Of a stretch of DNA of 64,000 nucleotides, positions 35,137 through 43,095 are shown in pieces (the first letter of the stretch is position 1; every line of letters starts with the position of its first letter). Origin of the DNA: Rhodospirillales bacterium (GTDB lineage Bacteria > Pseudomonadota > Alphaproteobacteria > Rhodospirillales > Casp-alpha2); NCBI GenBank assembly GCA_017640505.1, contig JAEPQO010000001.1, positions 574,625 to 638,624 on the forward strand, read 5' to 3'. The position numbers and the translations under genes are program-made. The notes under the pieces are model-generated. The model had not been told where the DNA came from and did not search any database. It worked only from the letters and a program-made list of their open reading frames with translations.

Positions 35137-37000
35137 ATGGGTATTTTAAAGAATATTCGCGGTGACCGGGCCGTTAACGCCGCTGTCGAGGAATTCTATA
35201 ATCGCGTGTATTCTGATCCGCGACTCGCTCCGATGTTTAAAGGGGCCGACCGAAAAAAAACTCATAAAAAAGCAACGTGCTTCTCTTGGCGCTCTCCTGA
35301 AGGGCGAGGCCGAGGGGGTCGAGGCGTACATGCGTAAATCACATGCGCATCTCGTCCACCAGAAAGGTCTGTCAGACCACCATTTTGACGCCATTGCACA
35401 ACACCTGAACGACGCGTTGAACGACCTTGATGTACCAATAGAACAAAAGGACCAAATCATGGACGCGACTACAAATCTGAAAGATGCCGTGCTCGACAGG
35501 GACGGGGGCGGGGAATTCGATGCAACCTCGACGGGGCTCGCCACGGATACATTCCGGCAGATGGTGGACGCCATGCCGGTCGCCGTGATGGTGGCGGATC
35601 TGGTCGACTTCAAAATCAATTACATGAACAAGGTCAGTCTGGATACGTTGCGTTCCATCGAGCATCTGTTGCCTGTCAAAGCCGATGCGATGATCGGTCA
35701 GTGCATCGACATCTTCCACAAGGACCCCGGCCACCAGCGTCGCATGCTCGCCGATCCGGGCAATCTTCCGCACAAGGCGATCATTCAGGTCGGTGACGAG
35801 AAACTGGATCTGCTGGTGACGCCCGTTTACGACCAGGGTGGCGCCTATACTGCGGCGATGGTGACCTGGAGCGTCGTCACCGACAAATTGCGCATGGAGG
35901 AGGAGTCGCTGCGCCAAGCGCAGATGATCGACCAGATGCCGGTCAACGTCATGTTCATGGAGCCGGAGAACTTCACGATCACGTACATGAACCAGACGAG
36001 CCTGGACACGCTCGGGCCGCTTGCAGATCTGTTGCCGGTACCCCCGGAACAGATTGTCGGTCAATGCGTCGACATCTTTCACAAGGACCCGTCCCATCAG
36101 CGCAAGATTCTAAGTGATCCGAAGAACCTTCCATACAACGCCAGAATCCGGCTTGGCGAACACACGCTGAACCTCCGTGTCAACGCGGTCTCCGGCAGTG
36201 ACGGCCGGTACATGGGTGCAATGCTGTCATGGTCGGTTATCACGGGGCAGGTTGCACTCGCCGACAATTTCGAGACGGACATCAAGGCCATTGTCCAGGC
36301 GGTGTCCGCCGCATCGACCGAGATGCAGGCGTCGGCCGAAGCGCTGACGGCTACGGCCGAGGAAGCGAGCGGCAAGGCAAATACGGTCGCGGCTGCGTCC
36401 GAAGAGCTCACCAGCTCCATCAGGGAAATCACGCAGCAAGTGAGCAGGTCCGCGACGATATCCAGCGACGCCGTAAACGTCGTCAAGAACTCAAGCGAGC
36501 AGATTCAGGGGCTGGCGACGAGCGCCGACAAGATTGGCGACGTCGTTGGTTTGATTACCGACATCGCCAGTCAGACCAACCTCCTGGCACTGAACGCAAC
36601 GATCGAAGCCGCGCGCGCAGGTGAAGCGGGTAAAGGTTTCGCTGTTGTCGCTTCGGAGGTGAAGAATCTGGCTTCGCAGACGGCAAAAGCGACCGACGAG
36701 ATATCCGCACAGATAACGGCAATCCAGGAATCGACCCGCGATGCCGTCAACGCGATCAGTGAAATCTCGAAAACGATCGATGAGCAGAACGAGATCGCGA
36801 CGGCGATTGCGAGCGCGGTCGAGGAGCAAGGCGCCGCCACACAGGAGGTTGCCTCGAATATCTCCGCGGTGACGTCCGCTGCCGGCGAGACCGGGCACTC
36901 CGCCACGCAGGTCTTGGAGGCTGCGAACGAATTGTCCCAGCAGTCGGAAAAACTGGGCGCCGAATCGGACGCGTTTCTGGTCGAGATGCGGAAGCTCTGA
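35137..37000 (+). CDS. Truncated-haemoglobin / PAS / PAS / chemotaxis transducer (frame change at A8)
   Basis: ATG 35137 follows GAGGAAAG. The first 40 codons ([20 protein letters not shown]) are the start of a truncated haemoglobin. At a run of eight A (35253-35260) the sense moves to another frame, which continues [33 protein letters not shown] (likely proximal His) and the globin end [17 protein letters not shown]. Removing one A joins both into about 620 residues: globin about 1-120, two similar PAS-type repeats (each with IFHKDP.HQR) about 130-370, then an MCP signalling domain with [18 protein letters not shown]. No membrane helix is present, so it is a soluble transducer. Either a sequencing error, slippage or a real mutation explains the frame change. 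Confidence 0.78.
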
Positions 37001-37292
37001 CGCCTCTCGGCTGCATGTGCGGTCTGCACGGAACGTCGCTGAAAAACCGCCGGCCGCATTCGTCCGATTGGTGATGCCGAACTGCGCGCCACGATCCGTG
37101 CCCGCCGGGGTACACCGCCTCGTCCAACTGAATGCTGCGTTGCGCCGTTCGCGATAAGGAATTTCCCATTTCATGGGTTGGAAACGGGCGGCATAAAAGG
37201 GCATACTTGGGCGATGAAAAGTGCTTCCGAGGTTAGCTTGCGCGGCTTCGTCGAAGCAAAATGCCAATTACTAGAATCATCGATTATTTGAT

Positions 37293-38114
37293 ATGACAAC
37301 TGGAATTATTATTGCGGCGGGGCGCGGCAGCCGCATGGGTCCGCTATCCGACGACTGCCCCAAATGTATGTTCGAAATCGCCGGGCGCCCGTTGCTGGAC
37401 TGGACCGTGGAACGGCTGCGCCGGGCGGGGTGCGAACGAATCGTCGTGGTGCGCGGTTACATGGGCGACCGTATAGACCGCGACGACGTCGTTTTCGTCG
37501 AGAATCCGATATACGGCGAAACCAACATCTTGCATTCGTTGATGCATGCGCGGGATTTTGTCGAAGGTGACGTGATTGTCAGTTATTCCGACATTTGGAT
37601 CGAGCAGGATATTCTCTCGGCATTGACGGCCGATGGTGCAGGTCAGTCGGGCATTCGGATTGCAGCCGACGTCGATTGGCAGCCGTATTACGACGGGCGG
37701 ACCGAGCATCCGTTGAACGAAGCGGAGAAAGCGTTCATTGCCGATAACGGGGAAGTCCAGAAAATCGGCAAACATCTCAGTTTGGATGCCGCGGGAGATT
37801 TGCAGTGCGGTGAGTTTCTGGGCCTCTGGGCGATGGACAGCGCCGGCAGCGCGTTGTTCTCGGAAACGTTCAACCGGATTGATGCGGCGATCGGTCGTGA
37901 TGATCCGTTTCAGAACGCCGCTCATTGGCGCCTTGCGTATATAACGGATATCTTGCAGGAAATCATTGACCGTGGCGGCGTCATAAAGTCGATTAGGGTC
38001 GAGCGAGGCTGGGCCGAACTGGACACGCAACAGGACATCGAGCGCCTGCCTGACATAGCAGCGCGTCAACGGCTCGATTCCCTGGTTGCAGCCTTGCAGG
38101 AGACGGGCGAGTGA
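37293..38114 (+). CDS. Nucleotidyltransferase (phosphocholine/phosphonate cytidylyltransferase-like)
   Basis: A 273-residue NTP-transferase of the LicC/phosphocholine-cytidylyltransferase type. The N-terminal signature is IIAAGRGSRMGPLSDDCPKC, with the metal Asp in VSYSDIWIE and the second acidic site near WAELDTQQDI. Homologues in phosphonate clusters activate 2-aminoethyl- or hydroxyethyl-phosphonate as CMP esters for transfer to lipids or glycans. It is 22 bases before the methylphosphonate-synthase-like gene, so that role is inferred. ATG 37293 has no good ribosome-binding site; the gene may be leaderless or start elsewhere. Confidence 0.8.
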   Translation: MTTGIIIAAGRGSRMGPLSDDCPKCMFEIAGRPLLDWTVERLRRAGCERIVVVRGYMGDRIDRDDVVFVENPIYGETNILHSLMHARDFVEGDVIVSYSDIWIEQDILSALTADGAGQSGIRIAADVDWQPYYDGRTEHPLNEAEKAFIADNGEVQKIGKHLSLDAAGDLQCGEFLGLWAMDSAGSALFSETFNRIDAAIGRDDPFQNAAHWRLAYITDILQEIIDRGGVIKSIRVERGWAELDTQQDIERLPDIAARQRLDSLVAALQETGE

Positions 38115-38136
38115 AAAAGAGACGTTGGAGATTGAC

Positions 38137-39510
38137 ATGTCGGTTCACTTAAAACGGGTCGGCGCGCGCATACTTGCCGAAGCCAACGATTTGAAGCGAA
38201 CGGTGCCGGCCCTGGCCAACGAATTGGGCTTGGACCTCGATCTCGTTACGACTGTGGTCGAGGGCCGCGGTGACGTGGATAGTGCGCGTAAGGTTGTTGA
38301 TCTCATGGTTGCGTCATATCCGATACGACTCGCCGATCTTTGGATCGAACCGGATGATACCGACGAGGGCGTGCGGATCATGCGTGCTGAAGAAAGTGCG
38401 GCAACGTCCCGTGTATTCGAGCGGAAGACGGCAAAAGGAACCCTGGAGCCCTTCTACGAATACCGGGATACGGCAATGAGCCGGCTCGGCCCATTCAAAC
38501 CGGAATGGATCGCGCCGCTTCGTGTTGTCGAGAATGCCGACGCGGATAATCCTGAAGTGGCATACAACAAAGGTCACTTGATGCATCAGACGACGTTTTT
38601 TATCGGAGATGTGAACTTCTATTGGAAGCAAGGTGACGAAACCCGATGTGCGGAGCTGTCAACGGGCGACTCCAACTACATCACGCCCTTCGTGCCCCAT
38701 AGCTTCACCAGCCGCGATCCAGAGCGGCCCGGTCTGATCATCGCGGTTACATATGCAGGACCGTTTCGTGGCGCGCTTCAGGATGCGTATCGGGCAGGAA
38801 CGTCGTTGAGCGACGACTGGTGCGGTGATCAGCGCGATGCCATCGACGCTTTCGGTGCATTGATGAAACGTCACCTGGCGAACGAAATGATGTCGGTGGC
38901 ACAAGTCGCCACCGCGCTGCGCGAATTCGGCATCGCCGACGCCCGGGCCGAGGCCGTGGCTCTCGGCCAGGCGCTTCCCGACGCGCAAGAGGTTGCCGCC
39001 TTGATGAAGATTTTGTCCATTCGCCAGGAAGACCTCGCGGTTACGCCCATTGAGCCCGGTCAGGACGTCGTCGTTCGGATGTTCGATGAGACGGAAGAGA
39101 GGGTCTGGCCGGAAGGCAACGAGGTCGCTTATCGCATGCGCCCAATGGCACGTTCGCCGCAGCAGCCCAATCTAAAGGGATTCGTGATGGATATCTGCAA
39201 ACCGAACGATCCGGGGCCGGCGGCGAACCTGGAGCATATGCTGCATGAGTACGTCTACAACTGGTCGGAGCGGCCGGTAGCGATATATTGGGGCGATGCA
39301 CGCGAGAGCATTCTGAAGCCCGGCGACTCGGCGTATATCGCGCCATTTGTAAAACATCGGTTCGGTCTGTGTGACGAGGGCAGTGGCCGTGCATCAATCA
39401 TAACGGTACGCGTCCCCGGAGCATTGACCGAATTCGCTTTGCAAGACTTTGCGTGCTTCGATACGCGGGGCAGGGACCGCGCTCAGGGAGAAAACACGCA
39501 ATGGTTCTGA
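38137..39510 (+). CDS. mpnS: Methylphosphonate synthase-like double-cupin dioxygenase
   Basis: A 457-residue HEPD/MPnS family protein: N-terminal helix-turn-helix-like segment, cupin 1, a second helical segment and cupin 2. Cupin 1 reads NKGHLMHQTTFFIGDVNFYW and GDSNYITPFVPHSF. This gives His147, Gln151 and His188 as iron ligands and Ile182 where HEPD has Glu. From memory, N. maritimus MPnS uses His148, Gln152, His190 with Ile184; HEPD uses a His/Glu/His set. The signature therefore favours MPnS (2-hydroxyethylphosphonate to methylphosphonate plus CO2) over HEPD. ATG 38137 follows GGAG; the gene overlaps the alcohol dehydrogenase by 10 bases. Confidence 0.85.
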   Translation: MSVHLKRVGARILAEANDLKRTVPALANELGLDLDLVTTVVEGRGDVDSARKVVDLMVASYPIRLADLWIEPDDTDEGVRIMRAEESAATSRVFERKTAKGTLEPFYEYRDTAMSRLGPFKPEWIAPLRVVENADADNPEVAYNKGHLMHQTTFFIGDVNFYWKQGDETRCAELSTGDSNYITPFVPHSFTSRDPERPGLIIAVTYAGPFRGALQDAYRAGTSLSDDWCGDQRDAIDAFGALMKRHLANEMMSVAQVATALREFGIADARAEAVALGQALPDAQEVAALMKILSIRQEDLAVTPIEPGQDVVVRMFDETEERVWPEGNEVAYRMRPMARSPQQPNLKGFVMDICKPNDPGPAANLEHMLHEYVYNWSERPVAIYWGDARESILKPGDSAYIAPFVKHRFGLCDEGSGRASIITVRVPGALTEFALQDFACFDTRGRDRAQGENTQWF

Positions 39511-40664
39511 ATCCGCCGGTTCGCGTTTCAACACAAGTCCATCATTTCGATGATTTTGCCGAGGGTGCCGCCGAGTTGCTGCAAGGTCGGCCGTATAGCT
39601 TGATTTCAAGCAATGGCTGGATCACCCGGGGCGCCGTCGAGCGGCTTAAAAAGGCGTGTGGCAGCCCGGTCCGTCTGGTCTCGGACATCCCTCCAAATCC
39701 GACATTGAAGGATGTCGTTTCGGCCCCAACGTCGCCGGCCGGTGATGATGTGGTCGTCGCGTTGGGCGGCGGTAGCGTTATCGACGCGGCTAAGGGTGTC
39801 GTCGCGCTTCAGGCACTCGATGGTGACGTCGATGCATTGAATCGTCATTTGTGCGACGGGGAGGATCTGTCCTTTCCCGCGGTGCCGCAGGATATCATCG
39901 CCGTTCCCACGACCTCGGGTACGGGCTCCGAGATCACGAAGTGGGGCACCATCTGGGGTGACGGCGGGGTCAAATATTCGGTCAAGCATGATGACCTTGC
40001 ACCCGTTGACGCCATTATCGACCCGTCCTTGTTGGTTTCGATGCCGGCTGACTTGACCATCTCAACGGCGCTCGACGCGATGAGCCACGCGATGGAGTCC
40101 GTATGGAACCGCCGCCACAACGCTTTCTGTGACAGTATCGCGGAACAGGCGATACGGCGCGTTCGCGAGTTGCTGCCGCTGGTGCTTGCGGCGCCGGACG
40201 ACAAGGTGCTGCGCGGCGAAATGCATGCCGCGTCGATGATGGCGGCGATCGTCATGGGGACGACGCAGACGGCCTTGGCCCATTCGATCAGCTATCCGTT
40301 CACGGCGATGTTTGGCATCCCTCACGGTTATGCCTGCAGCTTTTCACTTGGCGAGCTAATTCGCTACAACGGCGGCGAGCGGCCGGACCGCATGATACCG
40401 ATCGCGCGCGCTTTCGATTGCCAGGTCGAAGACCTTGCGGATTCCGTCGAGAACTTCCTGACCCGTTTTGGCGTCGGCGAAACGATGCAGAAATACGTGA
40501 CGATTGAACAAGTGGAAGCCCTTGGAGACGATTTGATTACGCGCGCCCGGGCCGCAAACAATGTTCGTGAAGTCGATGGCGCACGAGCGCGCGAACTTGC
40601 ATCCGCGGCGCTTCGCTCGTTGGCAGCATGCGCGAGCTACGACGCCAATACGCGGCGTGCCTGA
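39501..40664 (+). CDS. Phosphonoacetaldehyde reductase (iron-containing alcohol dehydrogenase)
   Basis: A 387-residue group III alcohol dehydrogenase. It has the NAD-binding GGGSVIDAAKG and PTTSGTGSEITKWGTI blocks, and metal-binding residues in ALDAMSHAMES and HSISYPFTAMFGIPHGYACS. Members next to mpnS or hepD reduce phosphonoacetaldehyde to 2-hydroxyethylphosphonate, the substrate of the neighbouring enzyme. ATG 39501 lies within the 3' end of mpnS (10-base overlap), so the two are coupled. The upstream enzymes PepM and Ppd are not in the window. Confidence 0.85.
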   Translation: MVLNPPVRVSTQVHHFDDFAEGAAELLQGRPYSLISSNGWITRGAVERLKKACGSPVRLVSDIPPNPTLKDVVSAPTSPAGDDVVVALGGGSVIDAAKGVVALQALDGDVDALNRHLCDGEDLSFPAVPQDIIAVPTTSGTGSEITKWGTIWGDGGVKYSVKHDDLAPVDAIIDPSLLVSMPADLTISTALDAMSHAMESVWNRRHNAFCDSIAEQAIRRVRELLPLVLAAPDDKVLRGEMHAASMMAAIVMGTTQTALAHSISYPFTAMFGIPHGYACSFSLGELIRYNGGERPDRMIPIARAFDCQVEDLADSVENFLTRFGVGETMQKYVTIEQVEALGDDLITRARAANNVREVDGARARELASAALRSLAACASYDANTRRA

Positions 40665-40818
40665 CGGCGATTTCGAAGGCAATCGGGCACGCGCTCTGCA
40701 ATCACATCAGATAATGACTGGCAGCAGCTAACCCGGGCCGGTCGTCTGCCTGGGCCTTTGCCTGTTTGAGAACCGGGGCACGTCTGGCCGGGCGGCGTTC
40801 AGCGAATTCAAAAAAAAT

Positions 40819-40840
40819 GGGGTGGCGCGAACGCCACCCC
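40819..40840 (-). terminator. Rho-independent terminator
   Basis: Perfect 9-bp stem GGGGTGGCG / CGCCACCCC with a 4-base loop. On the minus strand a T-run follows, so it ends the leftward secreted-protein transcript 32 bases after the stop. Confidence 0.88.
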
Positions 40841-40872
40841 GAGATATCCCAGGACAGGGGGTGGGTGGAGAA

Positions 40873-41937
40873 TTATTTATTGAGGCCCTTTGCCTTGCCG
40901 TTGCCGTTTCCGCCGGCATTATTGCCATTGCCACCTGCGGCGGTGACGCCTGACTGGGCAGCCTGCGCACCGGCACTGGCGCCGCCTGCAGAAACGATTC
41001 CAGCACTGGCGGATCCGCCGGCGTTGCCGTGACCATAGGCATGACCGTTGCCGCCTGCGTTATTGCCCCCGGCGTTGCCGCTGCCGGTGACGAATGATGC
41101 TTTGGACTTGCCGTTGCCGCCGGATGCGTTCGCTTGCGTCGTGATGCTCGACGAACTGCGGCCATACGCGTTGCCGTTCGAGGCGCCACCGCCGATCGTC
41201 ATCGTGCCGCCGTTGCCGAGTGAAATGACAACCGGCCGACGGACCCGGGACTGGGACGATACGGTGGAAGACGTAGACGTGGCGGTGGTGGGTTGCGTCG
41301 CGGTCGTCCCGCTTACGTCGGTCTCCGTCGTACCCGGATCCGTCGCCGCGAACTGCCGGCGATTGCTCTTGGAAATGACCTGGCCGAGGTTCTTTTCGGT
41401 CGTCAGTCCATCGGCCTGCATATCCTTGAATATTTCGCCCCATCCCTGACCGTCTTGCTTGGCGGCGGCGATATCATCGAGGGTAAGGGGTTCGGCGGTC
41501 GCCGTTGCGGTGTCGCTGCCTGCATCTGTCGTGGCAGCGGCGGTCGCTTCCGTCGTTTCGCCGTCAGTTGTGCCGCCATCGGTGCCGGCCGTGTCATCAG
41601 TCGTGCCGTCTCCTGTCCCGTCGGCGGTGCCGTCACCCGCGTCGACCGGTTCCGGCTGTTGCTCGGCAAGTGCTTTTGCAATTTTTTGGCCGCCCGGGGA
41701 AAGCGAGTCGTACGCACCTTCGTTCGAGGCCGTATCCGTCGTCTCTCCGCCGTCAGTGGACCCGTCGCCGTCGCTGCTGATGCCGCTGTCGTCGGTAACG
41801 CCCGCGTTGGTGCCGCCGGTACCGTCCGTGATCACCGGGTCGTCAGAGTTGTCGCCGGCTTCCTGTGACAGTGCGCCCGCAGGGGCCATCAGCAGGGCCA
41901 GGATGGCGGCGGTGGATAGTGTATTCATGCGGTTCAT
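40873..41937 (-). CDS. Secreted low-complexity Asp/Gly/Thr/Asn-rich protein
   Basis: A 354-residue exported protein with a clear signal peptide (MNRMNTLSTAAILALLMAPAGALSQE; cut near GALS). The mature protein has an acidic Asp/Gly/Thr repeat region (about 25-145), a short folded-looking middle (PLTLDDIAAAKQDGQGWGEIFKDMQADGL), then a Ser/Thr segment and a Gly/Asn/Ala-rich tail with many NAGGN and GNG units. ATG 41937 follows AGGAGGGAAG. It may be a surface, matrix or calcium-binding protein; no specific family is recognised. It has its own terminator. Confidence 0.75.
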   Translation of the reverse strand: MNRMNTLSTAAILALLMAPAGALSQEAGDNSDDPVITDGTGGTNAGVTDDSGISSDGDGSTDGGETTDTASNEGAYDSLSPGGQKIAKALAEQQPEPVDAGDGTADGTGDGTTDDTAGTDGGTTDGETTEATAAATTDAGSDTATATAEPLTLDDIAAAKQDGQGWGEIFKDMQADGLTTEKNLGQVISKSNRRQFAATDPGTTETDVSGTTATQPTTATSTSSTVSSQSRVRRPVVISLGNGGTMTIGGGASNGNAYGRSSSSITTQANASGGNGKSKASFVTGSGNAGGNNAGGNGHAYGHGNAGGSASAGIVSAGGASAGAQAAQSGVTAAGGNGNNAGGNGNGKAKGLNK

Positions 41938-41988
41938 GACTTCCCTCCTATTCCTTGATCCGAAGTCTCAGATGCGGCGCGCGGTCTG

Positions 41989-42423
41989 CTACTGTTTCTC
42001 TGCGACCTGCGCGTCAATGTTCTGGGCGGTTTGGATGATGATTTCGGTGGACGTCGCGCTGTCACGGAAGAAGCCGTCGGATTCAATGACCGTGACGCGC
42101 ATGCGGGTCGTCGCGCGTGTCAGCTCCTGAAGCTGGATTTCTGCGGTCCGTTCGCGTGCCTTGGCCTCAATCATGTAACCGAACTGGGTCTTCTTGTCGG
42201 TTTGGACGTCCATGGCCATGACCGCCAGCGCGTTACGCGTCGCTTTGCGAACGTCTTCGAGTTCCGCCGTAAATGTCTTGTAGGCAATGCCGCTCAGCGT
42301 GTGGTTCACGCCCGCACTCGTTGCCGTGCCTGCGCCGATACCCAGCATGGTAAGCCCGACGCCGGCACATCCTTGCAGCGTGAGCGCCATTGCGGCGATC
42401 ATGATAATCGTAAACTTTCTCAC
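41989..42423 (-). CDS. DUF3568-like lipoprotein
   Basis: A 144-residue lipoprotein. GTG 42423 is placed 5 bases after a strong GGAGGGAG. The signal peptide ends in the lipobox TLQGCAG, and a Gly-rich hydrophobic segment GVGLTMLGIGAGTATSAGV follows. The rest resembles DUF3568: a conserved helix-strand (AYKTFTAELEDVRKATRNAL) and C-terminal VTVIESDGFFRDSATSTEIIIQTAQ. Function unknown; probably an envelope-associated stress or assembly protein. Confidence 0.78.
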   Translation of the reverse strand: MRKFTIIMIAAMALTLQGCAGVGLTMLGIGAGTATSAGVNHTLSGIAYKTFTAELEDVRKATRNALAVMAMDVQTDKKTQFGYMIEAKARERTAEIQLQELTRATTRMRVTVIESDGFFRDSATSTEIIIQTAQNIDAQVAEKQ

Positions 42424-42470
42424 AGTTACTCCCTCCAACGGATATCCTGGGTTTTGTCTCTCGATTTAAC

Positions 42471-42929
42471 CTACGAGTCGTTGCCCGCAGGCGGTGTCGT
42501 GCCGATGTGCCAAGTACCGTCCTTGCGCTTACATGCGATCCGGAAGGTTTCACTTGTGGCGGCGTCCATCGACGCTCTGATCGTCAGCGTGCGGCAGTCA
42601 CGTTCGCCGACCTGAAACGTGCTTTTCGGTCGAACGTGATAAGTCACGATTCCGTTCTCGGCGTCCGGTGACGAAAGGGTGATGTTTCTCATATCGCCAT
42701 CGGATGCGGTTTCGAGTACTTCAGCCAGTTCGGGACTGGCGAGGACATTGGCTCGGCCTTTGGTTCCGTGGCTGAAAAGACCTCCGTACACGCCGACCAT
42801 CCCATCGGTGTCCGGGTACGCTGGACGGAACGCCAGTAGTGTGGCGACGGCCACTCCGACAGCGAGGATGAAGATGTGCTTCCGTTTGGCATCGGTTGAA
42901 CTCCATTCATGCGGTTTCAGTTGTTTCAT
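42471..42929 (-). CDS. Membrane-anchored hypothetical protein
   Basis: A 152-residue protein from ATG 42929 (GGAG 6 bases upstream; a longer start at 42947 is weaker). It has a cytoplasmic charged N-terminus, one membrane helix (HIFILAVGVAVATLLAF), and an extracytoplasmic domain with two Cys (RDCRTLTI, RIACKRKDGTWHIG). That C-terminal pattern resembles small outer-membrane/surface-antigen type modules (17-kDa-antigen-like tails). The upstream gap carries tandem TGTCACAGC repeats. Confidence 0.65.
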   Translation of the reverse strand: MKQLKPHEWSSTDAKRKHIFILAVGVAVATLLAFRPAYPDTDGMVGVYGGLFSHGTKGRANVLASPELAEVLETASDGDMRNITLSSPDAENGIVTYHVRPKSTFQVGERDCRTLTIRASMDAATSETFRIACKRKDGTWHIGTTPPAGNDS

Positions 42930-43051
42930 AACTGTCTCCGAATTCATCCGGCCCGTTCGGGAACGCCGTTCCGCGATTGGGGCATGCCAAGGACGCTAAC
43001 GGATCGTGCGGCGTCCGTGTTGCGACAAAGAAGGGACATCGCCACGACTGG

Positions 43052-43071
43052 TGTCACAGCTATGTCACAGC
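43052..43071. promoter_or_regulatory. Tandem TGTCACAGC repeats, candidate OmpR/PhoB-type site
   Basis: Two exact TGTCACAGC copies (43052-43060, 43063-43071) have an 11-bp period, the spacing bound by OmpR/PhoB-class regulators; TGTCA half-sites resemble a Pho box. The site lies upstream of the leftward gene at 42929 and just past the kinase gene of an OmpR-type system. Confidence 0.5.
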
Positions 43072-43095
43072 GAATAAAACAGTGATTTCAGGTAG

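Noticed and set aside
35162-35260. Independent start for the chemotaxis transducer at GTG 35162
   Set aside because: The first 33 codons in that frame give no globin sequence, whereas ATG 35137 with a strong ribosome-binding site gives the expected globin start in the other frame.
38137-39510. Hydroxyethylphosphonate dioxygenase (HEPD) instead of MPnS
   Set aside because: The HEPD Glu ligand position is Ile here, and Gln sits four residues after the first His, which is the MPnS pattern.
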